Positions 55,653 through 64,000 of a DNA stretch of 64,000 nucleotides are shown piece after piece. The stretch lies in assembly GCF_001969815.1 (NCBI RefSeq), contig NZ_MRBK01000010.1:1-64000 (forward strand), given 5' to 3'. Origin of the DNA: Bacillus swezeyi (GTDB lineage Bacteria; Bacillota; Bacilli; Bacillales; Bacillaceae). The notes beneath the pieces are model-generated. The model did not search any database and was not told the origin of the DNA. It saw only the letters and a program-made list of their open reading frames with translations. Made by a program: the position numbers and the translations under genes. Each line of letters starts with the position of its first letter. The stretch's first letter is position 1.

Positions 55653-56711
55653 TTATAAGGCTTTAAGACGTTTGATGATTTCATCTGTGACTTCTTCCGT
55701 TGTGCTTGTACCGCCGATATCCGGTGTTAAGATACCGCTTTTTAGAACATCTTCAATGACATCCAGCAGTTTGCTTCCAAGCTCCTCTTCTCCAAAATGG
55801 TCCAGCATCATTTTTGCCGTCCATATTTGCCCCACTGGATTGGCAATCCCTTTTCCGATGATATCCGGTGCAGAGCCGTGGACCGGTTCAAACATGGAAG
55901 GAAATTTGCCATTTACATTGATATTGGCCGCTGGTGCAATACCGATACTTCCCATAATCGCTGCCCCGATATCTGTTAAAATATCTCCGAACAGGTTGCT
56001 GGCAACGATGATGTCAAATGTCTCCGGCTTCGTAACAAAAAACGACGCCAATGCATCGATATGCTGCGAATCAGCTGCAATATCAGGGTAATCTTTTGCC
56101 GTCAGTTCAAAGACTTCATCCCAGAAAGGCATCGAATGAATGATTCCGTTTGACTTTGTCGCACTTGTTACATGCTTTTTCCGTTTGGCCGCCATTTCAA
56201 AAGCAAAACGCATCGCTCTTTCCGCTCCTTTTCGTGAAAAAACGGCATTCTGAATGGCGATTTCCTCTTCATTGCGATAAATTCGTCCCCCGACCGTGCT
56301 GTATTCTCCTTCACTGTTTTCCCGAACGACAAGCAGATCAAAATCTTTCGGACTGGCTAAAGGGGACTTGATCCCCTGCAAAAATTTCGCCGGCCTTATA
56401 TTGATGACTTGTTCGAATTCGCGGCGTATTTTAATAAGCAGGCCCCATAAAGAAACGTGGTCTGGTACAAGCTTGCTGTTGCCCACAGCGCCTAAGAAAA
56501 TGCTGTCGAAATCTTTCAGCTTCACCAATCCATCATCAGGCATCATTTGGCCATGTTCCAAATAATACTCGCAGCTGTATGGAAATTCAGTGAAATGAAA
56601 TGAGATTCCCCCATGAACATCAGAAACCGCTTTCAAAACACGCTGTGCGGCAGGCACGACTTCTTTTCCTACACCGTCTCCGGGTATGCTGGCAATGTTG
56701 AATACTTTCAT
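55653..56711 (-). CDS. Tartrate/D-malate dehydrogenase-like enzyme (isocitrate dehydrogenase family)
   Basis: A 352-residue NAD- and metal-dependent beta-decarboxylating dehydrogenase. PGDGVGKEV, LRRE-like KIRREFEQVINIRP, NSEGEYSTVGGR, KSNGIIHS, IDALASFFVTKPETFDIIVASNLFGDILTD and EPVHGSAPDI are the family motifs, and the DLLVVRENSEGEYS region resembles tartrate/D-malate dehydrogenases rather than isopropylmalate dehydrogenase. From memory B. subtilis has YcsA elsewhere; the gene is not at this place there. A palindromic operator precedes it, so it may be induced by its substrate. Confidence 0.82.
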   Translation of the reverse strand: MKVFNIASIPGDGVGKEVVPAAQRVLKAVSDVHGGISFHFTEFPYSCEYYLEHGQMMPDDGLVKLKDFDSIFLGAVGNSKLVPDHVSLWGLLIKIRREFEQVINIRPAKFLQGIKSPLASPKDFDLLVVRENSEGEYSTVGGRIYRNEEEIAIQNAVFSRKGAERAMRFAFEMAAKRKKHVTSATKSNGIIHSMPFWDEVFELTAKDYPDIAADSQHIDALASFFVTKPETFDIIVASNLFGDILTDIGAAIMGSIGIAPAANINVNGKFPSMFEPVHGSAPDIIGKGIANPVGQIWTAKMMLDHFGEEELGSKLLDVIEDVLKSGILTPDIGGTSTTEEVTDEIIKRLKAL

Positions 56712-56739
56712 CGGACAATCCCCTCGCTTTTCAAAAATT

Positions 56740-56754
56740 GTCGACTGTCGACAG
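56740..56754 (-). promoter_or_regulatory. Palindromic operator in front of the dehydrogenase gene
   Basis: TGTCGACTGTCGACA is a perfect 15-base palindrome (centre T), between the promoter and the ATG at 56711. The type resembles GntR-family operators (TGTCGACA-like), but the regulator is not in the window. Confidence 0.55.
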
Positions 56755-56766
56755 ATATTACTTTCA

Positions 56767-56795
56767 TTCTATACGTTGTGTTATTTTCTGACAAG
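56767..56795 (-). promoter_or_regulatory. Sigma-A promoter of the dehydrogenase gene
   Basis: On the minus strand TTGTCA (plus 56790-56795), a 17-base spacer and TAGAAT (plus 56767-56772). The palindrome lies just downstream, where a repressor would block transcription. Confidence 0.65.
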
Positions 56796-56850
56796 ATGAA
56801 TTTTGGCAGACGATGACAAGAGAAAAAGAGGGTTGAGCCTTTTACCCCGA

Positions 56851-56892
56851 TAAAAAAAAGCCGATTCGGCCAACATGGACCGAACCGGCTTT
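56851..56892 (-). terminator. Terminator of the M23 endopeptidase gene
   Basis: On the minus strand AAAGCCGGTTCGG and CCGAATCGGCTTT form a stem with one G-T pair around 10 bases, then TTTTTAT. Confidence 0.85.
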
Positions 56893-56901
56893 GAAGCTTT
56901 T

Positions 56902-58152
56902 TTAAAGCGGTATATAATTGGCCGGATCAACAGCGTTTGATTTTGCGTTGTTCCATAGCCCTTTATGAATTTCGAAGTGGAGATGCTGGCCGTAGGAATG
57001 TCCTGTATTCCCCATCGTTCCAATAACTTTTCCCTGCTCAACGCGCTGGCCTGTCCGCACTTTGAGTGAAGACATGTGGGCATAGACCGTTTGATACGTC
57101 TGGCCATTGATGTTATGGGTAATAAAGACAACATTTCCATAGCTTGACGAATAGTGCGCATTATAAACGGTACCCGCAGCAGCGGCATAAATCGGAACGC
57201 CTGAGCCGCGCTTGGCAATATCTACACCGAAATGGTCTCCGAGCGAACGTTTTCCGAATCCGGAAGTAAATGTGCCGGAAGCAGGACGAATAAAGCCTGA
57301 GCTGCTTGGAGCAGACGGTTTAGATGAAGAAGCTTCTGAACTTCCGCTTGACGCTTGGCGGCGCGCTTCAGCTTCCTGTTTTTTTCTATGCGCCTCTTCG
57401 GCTTTTATCGCTTCACTCTGCCGCTTTAAAATCTCGGCTTCGTTTTCAAGTGAACCAAGCGCTTCATGGGCATGATCTTTATCCTGTTTCACTTTTTCCA
57501 TCACTTTTGATTTTTCTTTTTGCTGTTCATCTAATGTCTTTTTTAATTTTTCCAGGTCTTTAAGGGCTTTTTCAAGGGTTTCAAGGTCCTCACTCAGCTT
57601 TGTTTCCTTTTTCTCAACCAGCTGAAGATCCCTTTTCTGCTCTTCCATTAAGTCCTTGTCCGCTTCAACAATTGTCGAGACAGCCCCCGCCCGGCTGATG
57701 AAATCCGCAAAGCTTCTTGCTCCGAGAAGAACATCTATGTACTGAATGGAACCGCCGTTTTCTTGGATTGAACGAACCCGGTCTTTCAATATTTTATTGC
57801 GCTTCTCGATCTTTTTCTTAAGCTCTTTAATTTGCTTTTTCAGCTCATCGATACTTTTCTTCGTTTTATCGATTTCTTCTTTTTTCTTTTCAAGCTTTTC
57901 ATTCGTGTCAGTCATTTGACCGTCGATTTTCTCTATGTCGCTTTTCAAACTTGCTTCTTTTGACTCAAGCTCGGAAAGCTCCTGTTTCTTTTTCTCCAGT
58001 TTTGACTGGTTTTCCGACTTCTTGCTCTGAACGTCGCTCTTCTTTTTCTCCAAGTCTTCATAAGCTAAAGCATGGTTGCTTTTGAATGGGATTAAAGCTG
58101 CCGACATTCCGACCACAGCAGTCAACCCCAGCGTCATAAGCTTTTTTCTCAA
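56902..58152 (-). CDS. Secreted M23 (LytM-type) endopeptidase with coiled-coil, FtsEX partner candidate
   Basis: A 416-residue protein. A signal peptide (1-30, cleavage near HALA), a long coiled coil (about 31-275, rich in KK/EE heptads) resembling the CwlO/PcsB type, a Ser/Pro-rich linker, and an M23 domain 285-416 with zinc ligands His307 and Asp311 (HFGVD) and His390-x-His392 (HLHFE). Such coiled-coil hydrolases (EnvC, PcsB) are regulated by FtsEX. The gene is directly after ftsX, 93 bases away, so this is likely the cognate hydrolase. B. subtilis uses CwlO, an NlpC/P60 enzyme, in that role. Confidence 0.88.
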   Translation of the reverse strand: MRKKLMTLGLTAVVGMSAALIPFKSNHALAYEDLEKKKSDVQSKKSENQSKLEKKKQELSELESKEASLKSDIEKIDGQMTDTNEKLEKKKEEIDKTKKSIDELKKQIKELKKKIEKRNKILKDRVRSIQENGGSIQYIDVLLGARSFADFISRAGAVSTIVEADKDLMEEQKRDLQLVEKKETKLSEDLETLEKALKDLEKLKKTLDEQQKEKSKVMEKVKQDKDHAHEALGSLENEAEILKRQSEAIKAEEAHRKKQEAEARRQASSGSSEASSSKPSAPSSSGFIRPASGTFTSGFGKRSLGDHFGVDIAKRGSGVPIYAAAAGTVYNAHYSSSYGNVVFITHNINGQTYQTVYAHMSSLKVRTGQRVEQGKVIGTMGNTGHSYGQHLHFEIHKGLWNNAKSNAVDPANYIPL

Positions 58153-58245
58153 CCTTGGTTCCTCCTTGCCTTCAGAATCAAGGGAGCCCGGCGCTCTGCA
58201 GGCATCCCAGCTTTAAACATGACAGAACCGGCTGAAAGCGCCGGT

Positions 58246-59136
58246 CTAAACTTTTAAGAATTTACGAATCGACGTCAGGCTTCCCCATACGCCAATGATT
58301 GCGCCGATAAGGACCAAAATGGCGGAAATCTGGAATACAAACGGATTGTATGGCAAAAGCTCGATAAAGGAGCCCTGGACTTTCGGTGCTATCCACTGAA
58401 CGGCTTGATCATACGTTCCGAGCAATATAGCGATCGGGATGATGGAACCGCAAATGCCCAAGAGAAGACCTTCAATAAAGAAAGGCCAGCGGATAAACCA
58501 GTTTGTCGCACCTACAAGCTTCATAATCTCGATTTCTTTGCGTCTTGCAAAAATCGTAATTTTAATCGTATTCGAAATTAAGAACATCGCCGTAAACAGG
58601 AGACCGATGATCAATACGATGCCGACGTTTCTTGCAACACCGACGACGTTAAACAGCCGGCTTACTTCTTCCTGGCCGTAGGTTACCTTATAAGTATGTG
58701 CAAGCTTCTCGATCTTCTTGGCCGCTTTCGGCGTATCGTGAGGGTCGGATGTTTTCACGATGAAAGCATCGTTTAACGGGTTCTCCTGATCAAACATTGA
58801 AAAGGATTTCCCTTCCTCGCCTAAGCTTTCTATCAAGTTTTTAAGCTCTTCATCTTTTGAAGAGTAATTGACACTGCTGATTTCAGATATTTCTTTAATC
58901 TCTTTTTCCAATTTATTTTTCTGATCTTGGTTGGCGGTTAATTCGACTAAGACTTTGATTTCCACTTCTTTTTCAGCTTTCGACGCCATATTGTTCAGGT
59001 TCAGCATGATAACCATAAATACGCCGACCAAGATAAGCGTAACTGTTACAGCACTGATGGATGCGAAAGTCATCCACGTGTTTCTCCCGAGAGATTTTAA
59101 GCTCTCGCGCAAATGCCGTCCGAGAGTTTTAATCAT
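58246..59136 (-). CDS. ftsX: FtsX, membrane subunit of the FtsEX complex
   Basis: A 296-residue protein with four membrane helices: one at about 22-44, an extracellular loop (about 45-170) that contacts the cell wall hydrolase, then three helices at about 172-295. In B. subtilis FtsEX stimulates CwlO and governs entry into sporulation. The ATG at 59136 overlaps ftsE by 8 bases. Extended starts upstream lie within ftsE. Confidence 0.95.
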   Translation of the reverse strand: MIKTLGRHLRESLKSLGRNTWMTFASISAVTVTLILVGVFMVIMLNLNNMASKAEKEVEIKVLVELTANQDQKNKLEKEIKEISEISSVNYSSKDEELKNLIESLGEEGKSFSMFDQENPLNDAFIVKTSDPHDTPKAAKKIEKLAHTYKVTYGQEEVSRLFNVVGVARNVGIVLIIGLLFTAMFLISNTIKITIFARRKEIEIMKLVGATNWFIRWPFFIEGLLLGICGSIIPIAILLGTYDQAVQWIAPKVQGSFIELLPYNPFVFQISAILVLIGAIIGVWGSLTSIRKFLKV

Positions 59137-59815
59137 AAGAACCATACTCCCCTCTAGCTTCATCACGTACAATGACTCCGTCTTCGATTGCGATGACCCG
59201 TTTCTTCATGGTGTTAACGATTTCTTTGTTATGAGTCGCCATAACGACTGTTGTTCCGCGGTTATTAATTTCTTCAAGCGTCTTCATGATTTCCCAAGAC
59301 GTTTCAGGATCAAGGTTTCCAGTCGGCTCGTCAGCAATGACCACATCAGGGCTGTTGACGATTGATCTCGCGATTGAAACCCTTTGCTGTTCACCGCCTG
59401 ACAGCTGATCGGGAAACTGTCTTGCTTTATGCTTCAGCTGTACAAGATCGAGCACTTCGAGCACTTTTTTTCTGATGACCTCTGGGCGCTCCCTGATGAC
59501 TTCTAAAGCAAAAGCAACATTTTCAAACACCGTCAGTTTCGGCAGCAGTTTAAAGTCTTGGAAAACGACGCCGATTTTCCTTCTGACAAAAGGAATCTCT
59601 TTTTCTTTTAAGTTCGCCAAATTTTTATTGTTTATGACAATCTTCCCTTTGGAAGGTTTTTCTTCACGGTAAATCATTTTGATGAAGGTTGATTTTCCCG
59701 CGCCGCTTGGTCCGACAACATAAACAAACTCCCCGGGATATATCGAGATGCTTATTCCGTTTAGCGCAGAAACCCCGTTGGAATAAGTCTTATATACATC
59801 TTTTATTTCGATCAT
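59129..59815 (-). CDS. ftsE: FtsE, ATPase of the FtsEX complex
   Basis: A 228-residue ATPase with Walker A GPSGAGKST at about 36-44, signature LSGGEQQR and Walker B VVIADEPT. It transmits a cytoplasmic signal through FtsX to the periplasm-facing hydrolase. TAGGTGATT precedes the ATG. Confidence 0.96.
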   Translation of the reverse strand: MIEIKDVYKTYSNGVSALNGISISIYPGEFVYVVGPSGAGKSTFIKMIYREEKPSKGKIVINNKNLANLKEKEIPFVRRKIGVVFQDFKLLPKLTVFENVAFALEVIRERPEVIRKKVLEVLDLVQLKHKARQFPDQLSGGEQQRVSIARSIVNSPDVVIADEPTGNLDPETSWEIMKTLEEINNRGTTVVMATHNKEIVNTMKKRVIAIEDGVIVRDEARGEYGSYD

Positions 59816-60103
59816 GTAATCACCTAATCTTTTATGTTTATACGGTCATACTCTTCGAAAGGGTATGTCGCTTTATGTCCTTTTCATTCAGCATGCAGAC
59901 CGCAACTGTATCAAGCTCTTTTTCAACAACACCCATTATACGTCAAGATTAGACAAAATGATATTACAGTTTTGTTTCAATGACGACATAAGTTATAGGA
60001 AAAACGCAAAATCAGCCAGAAAATGTGTACTTTCGGCCTTTTTTGAGGCAAAAGAACCCGATATGCTCTGATTTTCAATAGGTTAAAAGTTCTATTAAAA
60101 TGA
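59816..60103. other. Intergenic region between ftsE and cccB terminator
   Basis: About 290 bases. A TATAAT on the minus strand (plus 59935-59940) is a -10 candidate for ftsEX, with no good -35. Otherwise nothing recognisable. Confidence 0.3.
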
Positions 60104-60137
60104 AAAAGAACCTGATCCATGTGTGAATCAGGTTCTC
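60104..60137 (-). terminator. Terminator of cccB
   Basis: On the minus strand GAACCTGAT and ATCAGGTTC form a stem around TCACACATGG, then TTTTTCATTTT. Confidence 0.8.
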
Positions 60138-60189
60138 TCCTGAATTTCCGGAAAGCATTCAGCGCAAGCTGCCTCCGCTTAGGAAATTC

Positions 60190-60513
60190 CTACTTTTTCT
60201 TTGAAAGCCATTTTGCAATTGCTTCAGCTTCATCTTTCTTCACAAGGTTGCCGGGCATGCCTCCGCGGCCATTGACAACGATGTCCTTAATTTCTTTTTC
60301 ATCATACTTTCCGCCAACTTCTTTCAAGCTGGGTGCAGAACTGCCGGCCAAATCCTTTCCATGGCAGCCGGTGCAGTTTTGCTGATAAATTTCTTCCCCG
60401 TCTTTTGCAGTCGTTTGCCCGTCTGTATTGCTTTCTTTGCTTTCATTATTGCCTCCGCAGGCGGCGAGCACAAAAGAAACAGCCATAAACAGAGTAAACA
60501 GCTTCATTTTCAT
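60190..60513 (-). CDS. cccB: Cytochrome c-551, membrane lipoprotein
   Basis: A 107-residue lipoprotein cytochrome. The lipobox LAAC puts the lipid Cys at 19, a Ser/Lys/Glu-rich linker follows, CTGCH (47-51) binds haem and Met86 (GGMPG) is the distal ligand. It carries electrons outside the membrane, probably to a cytochrome oxidase. Its lipid attachment would use Lgt encoded at 28.1 kb. Confidence 0.95.
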   Translation of the reverse strand: MKMKLFTLFMAVSFVLAACGGNNESKESNTDGQTTAKDGEEIYQQNCTGCHGKDLAGSSAPSLKEVGGKYDEKEIKDIVVNGRGGMPGNLVKKDEAEAIAKWLSKKK

Positions 60514-60559
60514 TTTGAGGTCAGCTCCTTTAACAAATCAATCCTTATTATAACCTCGA

Positions 60560-61414
60560 TTACGCGCGTTTAAAACCCTCACCGAGCACTTCAGAAGCGT
60601 CCATTGCAATCACAAATGCAGACTCATCAATATGTTTGACCAGTTGTTTCAGCTTTGTGAACTCGGTTTGGCCGACAACGCACATCAAGATGGGACGTTC
60701 ATCATCCGTATAGCCTCCGACAGCCGATATTTTTGTAATGCCTCTGTCGATTTTAACCAAAACCGCTTTTCGTACTTCTTCCTCCCGGTTTGTAATGATC
60801 ATCGCCATTTTTGAACGGTTGAATCCGACCTGTATCACATCGATGGTTTTGCTTGATATGTAAACGCCAAGCATGGCATAAAGCCCTTGCTCAATATTAA
60901 AAACAAACATCGCTGCCAGCACAATCGTGCCGTCGATCAGCGCCAGGCACTTGCCTTGAGAAAGCCCTGTGTACTTATGGATGATTTGAGCCGCCAGAGC
61001 AGTCCCGCCCGTTGATCCTCTTCCAAGAAAAACGATTCCGATACCTGCTCCGATCCCGACGCCCCCAAAAATGGCGGCCAACAGCGGATTCGCCGTCGCC
61101 GGAGTGATATCCCGCGTCAGATAAACGACAAATGGGAGAAAAACTGACCCCACAAGCGTCTTCATTCCGAATTTCCCTCCGAGAATGAGCACCCCCGCAA
61201 CAAATAAAGGAATATTAAAAGCCCATTGCACATATGCCGCTTCAAAGCCGAACGACTGCAAAATGGTGCTGATTCCGCTGACTCCGCCCGCTGCTATCCG
61301 GTTCGGAAGCAAAAACATATTAAACGTAACAGCGACGATTGCCGCTCCTATCAGAATGCAGCCATAATCACGCAGCACCGAAAAAAAATGATATCTGTTT
61401 TTGTCAAATGTCAT
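60560..61414 (-). CDS. yvjA: YvjA, YitT/DUF2179-family membrane protein
   Basis: A 284-residue protein with about five membrane helices at about 20-200 (MFLLPNRIAAGGVSGISTIL and GRGSTGGTALAAQIIHKYTGLS) and a C-terminal DUF2179 domain (about 215-280, KISAVGGYTDDERPILMCVV). Members are presumed transporters; the substrate is unknown. The ATG at 61414 is 9 bases after GGGGG; an ATG 9 bases earlier abuts that site and is rejected. Confidence 0.85.
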   Translation of the reverse strand: MTFDKNRYHFFSVLRDYGCILIGAAIVAVTFNMFLLPNRIAAGGVSGISTILQSFGFEAAYVQWAFNIPLFVAGVLILGGKFGMKTLVGSVFLPFVVYLTRDITPATANPLLAAIFGGVGIGAGIGIVFLGRGSTGGTALAAQIIHKYTGLSQGKCLALIDGTIVLAAMFVFNIEQGLYAMLGVYISSKTIDVIQVGFNRSKMAMIITNREEEVRKAVLVKIDRGITKISAVGGYTDDERPILMCVVGQTEFTKLKQLVKHIDESAFVIAMDASEVLGEGFKRA

Positions 61415-61599
61415 GTGTGTCATCCCCCGTGCAAATCTTTAACAATCGCGAGTATAGCACTTCGTCAATTGTAAGTAAATAACAGCCGGATAACGTGTTA
61501 ATCGGCTAAAGCGGCAGAGGGACAAAGGCTCAAGTGCTTCTGCCGGCGGTATCTTACGACTTAGGGTGGACAATCGCAGACAGGTTTAGCCGTAAAAAA

Positions 61600-61624
61600 A
61601 GACACACCCGATGCGGATGTGTCT
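61600..61624 (-). terminator. prfB terminator hairpin, copy 1
   Basis: The 25-base stem-loop with arms AGACACAC and GTGTGTCT-like, followed on the minus strand by seven T residues. The same 25 bases recur at 61809-61833 next to prfB, without a T-run. Copy 1 is probably the true terminator. Confidence 0.7.
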
Positions 61625-61746
61625 CAGCGTGTCGACAAACCCTCGCATTCGTTGTCAGGCCTGCGCGTCGGTGCTCACGAATTCCAACATTCGCTCTGCT
61701 CCGATGCTCGTTCTTCCTAGACTGCAAGGGTTTTCAATCACGCTGA
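61624..61746. repeat. MITE-like element with terminal inverted repeats
   Basis: TCAGCGTG at 61624-61631 and CACGCTGA at 61739-61746 are perfect 8-base inverted termini. AAACCCT and AGGGTTT form a second inner pair inside them. The element is 123 bases, carries no gene, and separates the two copies of the terminator stem-loop. Confidence 0.6.
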
Positions 61747-61758
61747 AGCTAAAAAGGA

Positions 61759-61800
61759 TGACAAAATCCTAAAACTATAAACCGTTTTAGGATTTTGTCA
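61759..61800. repeat. Perfect 16-base inverted repeat between MITE and prfB
   Basis: TGACAAAATCCTAAAA (61759-61774) and its complement (61785-61800) form a 16-base stem around a 10-base loop. It lies between the two terminator stem copies. Function unknown: stem, or remnant of another small element. Confidence 0.55.
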
Positions 61801-61808
61801 TCAATCTG

Positions 61809-61833
61809 AGACACACCCGATGCGGATGTGTCT
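61809..61833. repeat. prfB terminator hairpin, copy 2
   Basis: The same 25-base stem-loop as at 61600-61624, lying 13 bases from the prfB stop. It lacks the T-run of copy 1. Confidence 0.65.
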
Positions 61834-61845
61834 GGCTTGCATGAT

Positions 61846-62947
<1,102 letters not shown>

Positions 62948-62986
62948 TTCCTTCACCTCATCGTGTATTCAGCCCGTTGTCAAAAT

Positions 62987-63010
62987 AAAAAGAGGCGCAC
63001 ACCTCTTTTT
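62987..63010 (-). terminator. Terminator of secA
   Basis: AAAAAGAGG (62987-62995) and CCTCTTTTT (63002-63010) pair around six bases and are followed on the minus strand by TATTTTG. The stem overlaps the secA stop codon. Confidence 0.85.
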
Positions 63011-64000
63011 ATTCTGTTCTTCCGCAGCAGTTTTTATATTTTTTTCCGCTTCCGCAGTAGCAAGGATCGTTGCGTCCGATATCGACCGCTTTGCGGACCG
63101 GTTTTTTCTTAGCCTGTTTTTCATCATCGCCTTCTTTCGGCTGATGTGCTGTTGTCTGTCCTTGAATCACTTCTTCGCGTTCAAGGTTGTTTTCGATTTC
63201 AGCCTTCATGACGAATTTTGAGACGTCATCTTCGATGGCGGCGACCATGCTTTCAAACATTGCAAAGCCTTCCATCTGATATTCGCGGAGCGGGTTAGTC
63301 TGGGCATATGCCCGCAGATGAATCCCTTGACGAAGCTGATCCATCGCATCAATATGATCCATCCATTTCGTATCCACTTCGCGGAGAACGATCACTTTCT
63401 CAAATTCGCGCATTTGTTCAGCGCCGTATCTTTCTTCTTTTTCATCATATTTCGTTTTGATCCGGTCAAAAACGAGCTCCGTGATTTCCTCAGGCTCTTT
63501 TCCAAAAATATCGCTCTTCTCAAGCGCGCCTTCATCAAGGAAATTCGCATTGATCAGTTCGACGAGGCCGTCAAGATTCCACTCTTCAGGCAGATCCTCT
63601 TTCGGAGTGAAAGAAGCGACGGCGCGTTCGAGCGAAGATTTTATCATATCTTCAACGATGGAGCGGAGGTTATCCGAATCGATGACCTCAAAGCGCTGCT
63701 TATAGATGACTTCCCGCTGCTGGCGGAGGACATCGTCATATTGCAGAAGCTGTTTACGGGCGTCAAAGTTGTTCCCTTCCACGCGTTTCTGTGAGGATTC
63801 AACCGCTCTTGAAACCATCTTGCTTTGAATCGGCGTTGAATCGTCCATTCCGAATCGGTCAAGCATCGCCATCGTCCGCTCGGCTCCGAACCGCTTCATC
63901 AATTCATCTTCCATGGAAAGATAAAATTGTGTAATACCAGGGTCCCCTTGACGGCCTGAACGTCCGCGAAGCTGGTTGTCGATCCGCCGTGATTCATGGC
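63009..64000 (-). CDS. secA: SecA preprotein translocase ATPase, C-terminal part (truncated at window edge)
   Basis: The window holds the last 330 or so residues of SecA; the start lies beyond 64000. Readable parts: [20 protein letters not shown] (helicase motif VI), then [13 protein letters not shown], the helical wing and scaffold domain and the C-terminal zinc-binding [14 protein letters not shown]. SecA drives export of proteins such as the RNase, yvpB product and the endopeptidase seen here. Gene order prfB-secA is conserved. Confidence 0.97.
   Translation of the reverse strand, partial: HESRRIDNQLRGRSGRQGDPGITQFYLSMEDELMKRFGAERTMAMLDRFGMDDSTPIQSKMVSRAVESSQKRVEGNNFDARKQLLQYDDVLRQQREVIYKQRFEVIDSDNLRSIVEDMIKSSLERAVASFTPKEDLPEEWNLDGLVELINANFLDEGALEKSDIFGKEPEEITELVFDRIKTKYDEKEERYGAEQMREFEKVIVLREVDTKWMDHIDAMDQLRQGIHLRAYAQTNPLREYQMEGFAMFESMVAAIEDDVSKFVMKAEIENNLEREEVIQGQTTAHQPKEGDDEKQAKKKPVRKAVDIGRNDPCYCGSGKKYKNCCGRTE

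Overview
The window looks like a chromosomal piece of a Bacillus licheniformis-group bacterium (B. licheniformis, B. paralicheniformis or a close relative). This rests on remembered protein families and gene order, not on a search. The order yvcT-psdBASR, yvcN-crh-whiA-glmR-rapZ-yvcI, trxB, yvcD, hisIFAHBDGZ, yvpB, yvoF-ppaX-yvoD-lgt-hprK, yvnB-like, yvlDCBA, uvrAB, csbA, minJ, swrA, ctpB, ftsXE, cccB, yvjA, prfB, secA follows the B. subtilis yvc-yvj arc. A barnase/barstar pair and other genes are inserted where B. subtilis has none.

Layout. 1-9.1 kb: a 2-hydroxyacid dehydrogenase, a flavin-reductase-like protein and an ArsR regulator, then the PsdRSAB peptide-antibiotic sensing and detoxification module, a secreted RNase with its inhibitor, and an arylamine N-acetyltransferase. 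9.1-15.7 kb: the carbon-flux and envelope regulator operon crh-whiA-glmR-rapZ-yvcI, then trxB and a TPR protein. 16.0-23.1 kb: a GNAT acetyltransferase and the complete eight-gene histidine operon with its promoter. 23.2-29.9 kb: a C39-like secreted protein, a GH18 glycosidase, a decayed pectate lyase gene, and yvoF-ppaX-yvoD(frameshifted)-lgt-hprK.

30.0-38.7 kb is the accessory hot spot. A MarR regulator and a drug-efflux-type MFS gene, presumably one locus originally, are separated by about 6.4 kb of A+T-rich DNA bracketed by two defective IS3-family copies in the same orientation. The insertion splits the stem-loop terminator of the marR gene. Inside is a six-gene minus-strand cluster: a precursor peptide whose C-terminal half resembles circular bacteriocins of the amylocyclicin type, a SpoIIM/DUF95 membrane protein, an ABC ATPase, a large multi-spanning permease, a small membrane protein (candidate immunity) and an unassigned membrane protein. 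This is the best candidate for an undescribed system in the window.

38.7-64 kb: a 1360-residue cell-surface phosphoesterase, the sigma-W-type yvlABCD stress operon, the SOS-controlled uvrBA excision genes, csbA, minJ (division site), swrA (swarming), ctpB (sporulation protease), a tartrate/malate-type dehydrogenase with its own palindromic operator, an M23 endopeptidase next to ftsEX, cytochrome c-551, yvjA, prfB with its programmed +1 frameshift, and the 3' end of secA running off the right edge. No rRNA, tRNA or CRISPR array was seen.
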